Shown: positions 58,951 to 64,000 of the stretch, piece by piece
How the letters are laid out: each line of letters starts with the position of its first letter
How positions within the stretch are numbered: position 1 is the first letter of the stretch
NCBI GenBank assembly: GCA_047967505.1
Contig: CM106541.1
Origin: Dipteris shenzhenensis
Lineage: Eukaryota > Polypodiophyta > Polypodiopsida > Gleicheniales
DNA: 64,000 nucleotides
Reading direction: 5' to 3' (one strand)
Notes under the pieces: model-generated
The model's input: the letters and a program-made list of their open reading frames with translations, nothing else
What the model was told of the DNA's origin: nothing
Database searches by the model: none
Made by a program: the position numbers and the translations under genes

Positions 58951-61900
58951 TTACTTCTGCCATTGCATCGCCTCTTTGTAATCTGCGAGTATCTGTGGAA
59001 AATCTGTAAAGAACTCTTCTTCCATCCATTGTGCATCACTAGCTGGCTCGTTTTTAAACTTCAGTAAATACATATATCTCTTCTTTCCACGAGTACTCTT
59101 CTCTTTATGGTACACGATCTGTTCCGGAGTAAGAACTTCAGTCCCATCTTCAAGTTCAGGTTCTTCTTGATGCTGAGTATCCAAAAACGCAGAAGTATCG
59201 CCATGGTATCTCTTCAAATTGCTCACATGAAAGATGTTCTTCATACGCCAATGGGCTGGTAACTTCAGCTCATACGCTCTGGATCCTTCTTCTAGATATA
59301 AAGCTGCTGAAATCTGAAATGGACCATAAAACTTCGGTGCTAGCTTGACATGTTTGGTACTTCCTCTCACTGACTTGATTCTTCTTTTATCAATCTTCAA
59401 TAAAACCCAATCATCCTCCTTGTAATAAACTTCTTTTCTTTTTTTATTGGCTGCCTTGGATTGTTGAACCTGGGCCTTCTTAATATGTTCTTTTACCTGC
59501 TCAATAACCTGTGACATATCCTCAGCAAACTGGTCAGCAGCAAAAATTCGCTCCCCCAAGTGTGTTATTGGAGTGGGTAAACATTGCCCATAGATGATTT
59601 CAAATAAGGCTTTCTCGGTGGAAGTATGTACAGTGTTATTATAAGCAAACTCTAACATGGGTAAGAACTCTGGCCACCTTCTAGGTTGGTCATGGACATA
59701 AGCTCGAAGTAAAGTAATTATGGTTTGATTGGCATTCTCACTTTGTCCATCTCCTTGAGGATGGAAGGCTGTAGTAAATTTCAGTTTGGTTCCGAGATTC
59801 TCTAATAGAGCTGTCCAAAAGTTGCTAATGAAACGGCCATCATTATCGGATACAATGGATTTTGGTAACCCATGTAACCTGAAGATTTCCCTAATGAATA
59901 ACCTTGCTGTTTCAGGAGCAGACAACTCTTTTTTACAAGGAATAAAATGAGCTTGTTTACTCAGCCTATCTATAACAGTGAAAATCTGCTCAAACTGACC
60001 AACCTTGGGGAAACCAGACACAAAATCCATTGTAATGTGATCCCACCTTTCCGAAGGAATAGGCAAAGGCTGCAAAAGACCAGCACTCTTACTTGTGTCA
60101 GATTTAATGCGCTGACATACGTCACATTGTTGAACAAAGGTCGAAACTTCTTTGCGAAGTTTAGGCCAATGGTAGACAATGGTCCCTCTAATGCCTCTAT
60201 GTCCAGAATATGGACTCGCATGTAACTCACTCATGACTAGATACCGAAATGTTTTGGGTACACATATGGCACGTCCCAAAAATAAGTATCCATCCACCAT
60301 GGAATAAGCCTCTAAATCCCCAACCTCATTACGCTGAATCTTCCCATAAATGTCAGCGAAGTCCTCATCTAAAGGATAAGCTTCAACCATTGCTCCTAAT
60401 GATTTCTCCTTAATCACAGAAACATGATTAACTTGGGGCCGTCTACTCAAAGCATCAGCTACTAAATTCTCCTTTCCTGGCTGATATTCGATATTTGGTT
60501 GCCCAAAGGATTGAATATATTCAGCCCATTTGATTTGTCTTGAAGAGACAATGGGTTGAGAGAACAAGTGCTTGATACTTTGATGGTCAGTCTTAATCTT
60601 GAAAGCAGAACCATATAAATAATGCTTCCATAACTTTAGAGCATGAATGACTGCCAATAACTCCTTCTCATACGTGATATATTTCAATTCAGCCCCTTGA
60701 AGTTTTCTACTCTCATAAGCAATGGGATGCCCTCCTTGCATCAACACTGCCCCAATCGAGGTACCACTTGCATCCGTACATACAACAAAGAACTCTTTGT
60801 CCATGTCCGGAAGTGTTAACACTGGTGCAGTCACTAATGTTCTCTTAAGCTCCTCAAAAGCTACTTGGTGAACCTCTCCCCACTCATACAAGGAATGCTT
60901 CTTCAACAAATCTGTTAGTGGGGAAGCAAGGCGTGCAAAATTCTTAATGAATCTGCGATAATAACTACACATCCCTAGGAAGGATCTCAGCTCATGTATG
61001 TTTTTGGGTATTGGCCATTCAATTATGGCCTTGACCTTTTTAGGGTCAACCCGAATTCCCTCGGCAGTCACAATGTGTCCCAAATACTCTATTTCTGTCT
61101 TGAAAAACTCACTCTTCTTGGTATTTAGGAACAATCGATCCTTCCTTAGGAGCTCCATCACCTTAGCAAGGTGATCCTTATGCTCTTCCTCATTCTGGCT
61201 GAATACTAAAATGTCATCAAAAAAGACTACGACAAATTTTCCCAAGTAGGGTGGCAAAACCCTTCTCATCAGCCTACTAAAAGTGGCTGGAGCATTAGTT
61301 AGGCCAAAAGGCATGACCAAAAACTCATAATGTCCAGTGAGAGTGCGAAAAGCAGTCTTAAGTTCATGCCCAGCTTTCATACGAAGTTGATGATAACCAG
61401 ATGTCAAATCCAATTTGCTAAAAACTTTAGCACCTTTAAGCATATCCAATAAATCATCCACTCTTGGAATCGGATACCGGTTCTTAATCGTAAGTTTATT
61501 TAAAGCACGGTAATCTATACACATACGATATGATTCATCCTTCTTCTTAACCAATAATACAGGTGCTCCAAATGGAGAATTGCTTGGTCGAATCAGGCCT
61601 TTTTGCAACAGATCTTCAATTTGTTTTTCTACCTCCTCCATTTCTATCCTGTTCATCCTATATGGGGCTCTACATGGAGGAGAAGCTCCTGGCTCTAAGT
61701 CTATGGCATGATCATCTTCTCTCTCCATGGGCAATTCGAATGAGTCATCTCTTGAAAATCGATCCTCATAAGCTCTAAGGAACTCATTTCTCTTCCGATC
61801 TTCTTTTGAGATATGAAGATCTCGTGAATCCCGTATATACACAAGATTACAATCTACCCCTCTTTTTACCAATCTTTTCGCTTGGGTAGGAGTAATCAAT

Positions 61901-63642
61901 GGAATTGTATACACGTCCCGATCCCCTACAATCCTTATGTTTTCATCCTTATGTACAAAGCAACAATGATGAGTATGAGGATGAATAGCAGGGTTAAAAT
62001 CATACCGCCATGGTTTACCTAGTATCATGTCAACGTCTTGTAAAGGGGCCACTAGAAAATCCCTTCGATCTCTATATTTTTGTATACGAAAAGGAATATT
62101 TCGTACTATGGATGTGTCTTCTTCATTGTGTCCCCTAAAAGCTCCTGAAAGCGACATGTTTTTTATAGGTTCTGGTTTAAGATGGAGTAATTTTGCCAAT
62201 CTATCACTTACTAAGTCATAATTACATCCATCATCTAGGAGAACCACTATTCTCTGTCCATTCACGAATCCATACACCTTAAAAAGATCATGAGGCCCAA
62301 AGGTATTGGCTGAATGGACAGCATTCACTATTGGCTCAATAGTCACAGTAGATTTCAAGGGTGACAAGGTAGAAGCCTCACCCTCCTGCTTGGATGCCTT
62401 GGCTTTCCCTTTTATTGAATTCGTCTTGGCAATCTTAGCCAAGAGAACGGGACACTTATGCCATACGTGCCCTGGCTTATGTTTCTTACAACCGAAACAT
62501 TTTCCTTCCTTAATCAGCTTCCTCTTCTCTTCTTCAGTCATAGAAGGAAATGGCACCCATCCAGGACGTGATTGGCTGTTCACATTCCTTACAAGAGCTT
62601 TACCCTTCCGTTTATTATTCTTAAACCGGTTTGGTTTCCTAAAAGTGGGTATATTATTGGTCTTAGATGATGACCCATACTCCTTATTGAAGGGTTTACG
62701 AGGAATCAATTTTCTCTCGGCTATTTCAGCCAGCTTAGTGAGGTCCTTAAGCGTGGTCGGGTTAAACATTTCAACCTCGTACCTTACTTTTGGGCTTAAA
62801 GCTGCTAAATACTTCTTTCTCCTATCTTCCTCACTCTTTTCGGGTAACTCTAGAGATAGTTTCCAAAATCTGGCTGTAAAATCTGCATTACTCTCATTAT
62901 CGAACTGCCTAAACCTCTCCCAACGGAAGGTTAGGTTCTCTTCATGCCTCGGTGGCATGAAAGTGGTTTTCAGTTGCTCCACAAATTTAGCCCATTCATG
63001 AATAGGCTCTTTTCCTGTTTGTGACAAGGACCACCACATTAGAGCATCCTTCTGCAGATGCAATGTGGCAAGAGCAAGCTTCTCTTGCTCGGTCTTGTCT
63101 TGATGGGCAAAGTATAGCTCAAAATGACGAATCAAATTGAGGATTTTGTTAGCCTCCCTTGCCCCATCATATTTGGGGAACTCAATTCTCTCTCGCGGTT
63201 GGAATTTGGACCTCTTAGAAGGGTTACTCAACTCTTCATTCCCGAAGTTTAAAGTCCTCTTAGTCCCTAATCTTGTCATAATGGACTGCTCAATCATATT
63301 GCTAAGCTGGAAAACCAGCTTATCAACAGGAGTCTCCTCTCTTCCTCTTGCACTTGGATTAGAATCCATGTGTATTGGGTTTTGAGTTGAAGGCATGAAC
63401 TCATCACCTTGTTCTTGGCTGGTCTCATTTCTTCTTTCATTACGAAAGGGGAACTCCCTATCAGGAGGTTCTTGAAGGAGAGACTGCTGTAAATCTATTT
63501 GTGGGTTATCATACTCAAGATGTGTATAACTCTCACCTAATCCATCCTCTTCAAGAGGGGGTGAAGGTGTTCTTTCTCTCTCTCCTTGGGGTAATGGAGG
63601 AAAAGGAATAAGTTCATTGTTATATGTCCCTTTCCCTTCCAT
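58951..63642 (-). CDS. Chromovirus (Ty3/gypsy) gag-pol polyprotein, intact
   Basis: One open frame of 1,563 codons. Gag capsid-like region ~150-320; zinc knuckle at 382-397 with spacing CX2CX6HX4C; protease around [12 protein letters not shown] (Asp 470); RT ~650-860 with [10 protein letters not shown] and VVFFDD (809-810); RNase H ~950-1070 with CTDASG, Asp 1019 and ADALSRR. The integrase zinc domain uses His 1141, His 1148, Cys 1173 and Cys 1176. The integrase core uses Asp 1206, Asp 1266 and Glu 1302 (35 residues between the last two), followed by a KFYGPFQI module (~1437) and a C-terminal chromodomain ~1501-1550 ([27 protein letters not shown]). Lack of stops suggests a recent insertion. 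The protease Asp-Asp-Gly is unusual against Asp-Ser/Thr-Gly. No separate gag stop or frameshift is present. Confidence 0.96.
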   Translation of the reverse strand: MEGKGTYNNELIPFPPLPQGERERTPSPPLEEDGLGESYTHLEYDNPQIDLQQSLLQEPPDREFPFRNERRNETSQEQGDEFMPSTQNPIHMDSNPSARGREETPVDKLVFQLSNMIEQSIMTRLGTKRTLNFGNEELSNPSKRSKFQPRERIEFPKYDGAREANKILNLIRHFELYFAHQDKTEQEKLALATLHLQKDALMWWSLSQTGKEPIHEWAKFVEQLKTTFMPPRHEENLTFRWERFRQFDNESNADFTARFWKLSLELPEKSEEDRRKKYLAALSPKVRYEVEMFNPTTLKDLTKLAEIAERKLIPRKPFNKEYGSSSKTNNIPTFRKPNRFKNNKRKGKALVRNVNSQSRPGWVPFPSMTEEEKRKLIKEGKCFGCKKHKPGHVWHKCPVLLAKIAKTNSIKGKAKASKQEGEASTLSPLKSTVTIEPIVNAVHSANTFGPHDLFKVYGFVNGQRIVVLLDDGCNYDLVSDRLAKLLHLKPEPIKNMSLSGAFRGHNEEDTSIVRNIPFRIQKYRDRRDFLVAPLQDVDMILGKPWRYDFNPAIHPHTHHCCFVHKDENIRIVGDRDVYTIPLITPTQAKRLVKRGVDCNLVYIRDSRDLHISKEDRKRNEFLRAYEDRFSRDDSFELPMEREDDHAIDLEPGASPPCRAPYRMNRIEMEEVEKQIEDLLQKGLIRPSNSPFGAPVLLVKKKDESYRMCIDYRALNKLTIKNRYPIPRVDDLLDMLKGAKVFSKLDLTSGYHQLRMKAGHELKTAFRTLTGHYEFLVMPFGLTNAPATFSRLMRRVLPPYLGKFVVVFFDDILVFSQNEEEHKDHLAKVMELLRKDRLFLNTKKSEFFKTEIEYLGHIVTAEGIRVDPKKVKAIIEWPIPKNIHELRSFLGMCSYYRRFIKNFARLASPLTDLLKKHSLYEWGEVHQVAFEELKRTLVTAPVLTLPDMDKEFFVVCTDASGTSIGAVLMQGGHPIAYESRKLQGAELKYITYEKELLAVIHALKLWKHYLYGSAFKIKTDHQSIKHLFSQPIVSSRQIKWAEYIQSFGQPNIEYQPGKENLVADALSRRPQVNHVSVIKEKSLGAMVEAYPLDEDFADIYGKIQRNEVGDLEAYSMVDGYLFLGRAICVPKTFRYLVMSELHASPYSGHRGIRGTIVYHWPKLRKEVSTFVQQCDVCQRIKSDTSKSAGLLQPLPIPSERWDHITMDFVSGFPKVGQFEQIFTVIDRLSKQAHFIPCKKELSAPETARLFIREIFRLHGLPKSIVSDNDGRFISNFWTALLENLGTKLKFTTAFHPQGDGQSENANQTIITLLRAYVHDQPRRWPEFLPMLEFAYNNTVHTSTEKALFEIIYGQCLPTPITHLGERIFAADQFAEDMSQVIEQVKEHIKKAQVQQSKAANKKRKEVYYKEDDWVLLKIDKRRIKSVRGSTKHVKLAPKFYGPFQISAALYLEEGSRAYELKLPAHWRMKNIFHVSNLKRYHGDTSAFLDTQHQEEPELEDGTEVLTPEQIVYHKEKSTRGKKRYMYLLKFKNEPASDAQWMEEEFFTDFPQILADYKEAMQWQK

Positions 63643-64000
63643 TCTTTCCTTTTAGTAATACAAGAGAGAAAATGTCTTGCTGTAATTTCAAAAAAGAAGG
63701 TTTATTTTACAGCAAACTTCAAGTGTTGTAGAGGTGGTGGTACTTATCCGACTCCCGCTTCGTTTGTGTTGAGAAGACACTTAAAATCACCTCCTTTCCC
63801 TTCTCTTTCAAGCTTTTCTTCTTGTATTTCTGCTGTAAACTCGTACGCTCCGTTTGGGCTACTTGTTTTGAGCGGATTGGAGCTCTAGATACCGTTATAG
63901 GGGTTACTTGATGGGTGGATCACTCCCTTAAAATCTTATTCCGATCCGACTTCCGGTTAGGTAGAACGGGAATCCCATTTTCTCACGGTTTAAGGGTACA
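63643..64000 (-). mobile_element. 5' leader of the chromovirus, incomplete
   Basis: 358 bp upstream of the polyprotein start. No primer binding site (GCTCTGATACCA on the plus strand) is present, so the leader continues past the window and the 5' LTR is outside. Confidence 0.7.

Noticed and set aside
62306-63001. 231-codon plus-strand frame
   Set aside because: Antisense shadow of the Gag part of the chromovirus polyprotein; no independent motif.
58951-63642. Endogenous pararetrovirus
   Set aside because: The frame has an integrase zinc domain, a DD35E core and a chromodomain, plus a polypurine tract and LTR, so it is a Ty3/gypsy retrotransposon.

Overview
The window looks like nuclear DNA of a seed plant with a very large, transposon-filled genome. 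A gymnosperm would fit, because introns are huge and old LTR elements dominate, but this is inferred from gene and repeat content and not from any diagnostic marker. Host coding sequence is sparse and most of the 64 kb is mobile-element debris of different ages.

The one recognisable host gene is on the minus strand between about 58.0 and 41.8 kb. Five exons (57,970-57,779; 56,751-56,623; 43,649-43,480; 43,109-42,979; 41,913-41,806) join in frame at GT-AG sites and encode the C-terminal ~243 residues of an N-acetyl-D-glucosamine kinase (NAGK, BadF/BadG/BcrA/BcrD ATPase fold). The N-terminal exons are not seen and probably lie beyond 64 kb. One intron is ~13 kb (43,650-56,622). It holds a layered stack of insertions: a minus-strand gypsy fragment is split by a ~1 kb solo LTR (target duplication CAAAC), and that LTR is split by a 1,459-bp element with 112-bp inverted termini (target duplication GGTAG). 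The same intron holds a 318-bp hAT-type MITE with a perfect 8-bp target duplication, a copia RT/RNase H fragment and an L1-type LINE remnant.

From 58.35 kb to beyond the right edge lies a minus-strand Ty3/gypsy chromovirus with an intact 1,563-codon gag-pol frame (zinc knuckle, protease, RT, RNase H, integrase, chromodomain) and its 3' LTR. It appears to sit in the next upstream NAGK intron. Its LTR shares sequence blocks with a plus-strand LTR and tRNA-Met primer binding site at 10.0-10.5 kb.

Left of the gene (0-41 kb) I see no convincing host gene. Landmarks are two degraded L1 LINE pieces (1.4-2.3 kb minus; 26.9-27.7 kb plus), a decayed Tat-lineage gypsy element with an archaeal-type RNase H (18.0-21.2 kb), a CACTA terminus and a spliced transposon-like gene (23.8-25.5 kb), a solo LTR (30.46-30.80 kb), LTR-like promoter segments and many local tandem duplications. 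A row of short hairpins with different stems but recurrent TGGT-type loops lies at 11,994-12,194, and a decayed ~90-110-bp tandem array at 37.5-38.3 kb.

All calls are from reading the sequence. LTR boundaries without a target duplication and the lineage names of degraded elements are tentative.
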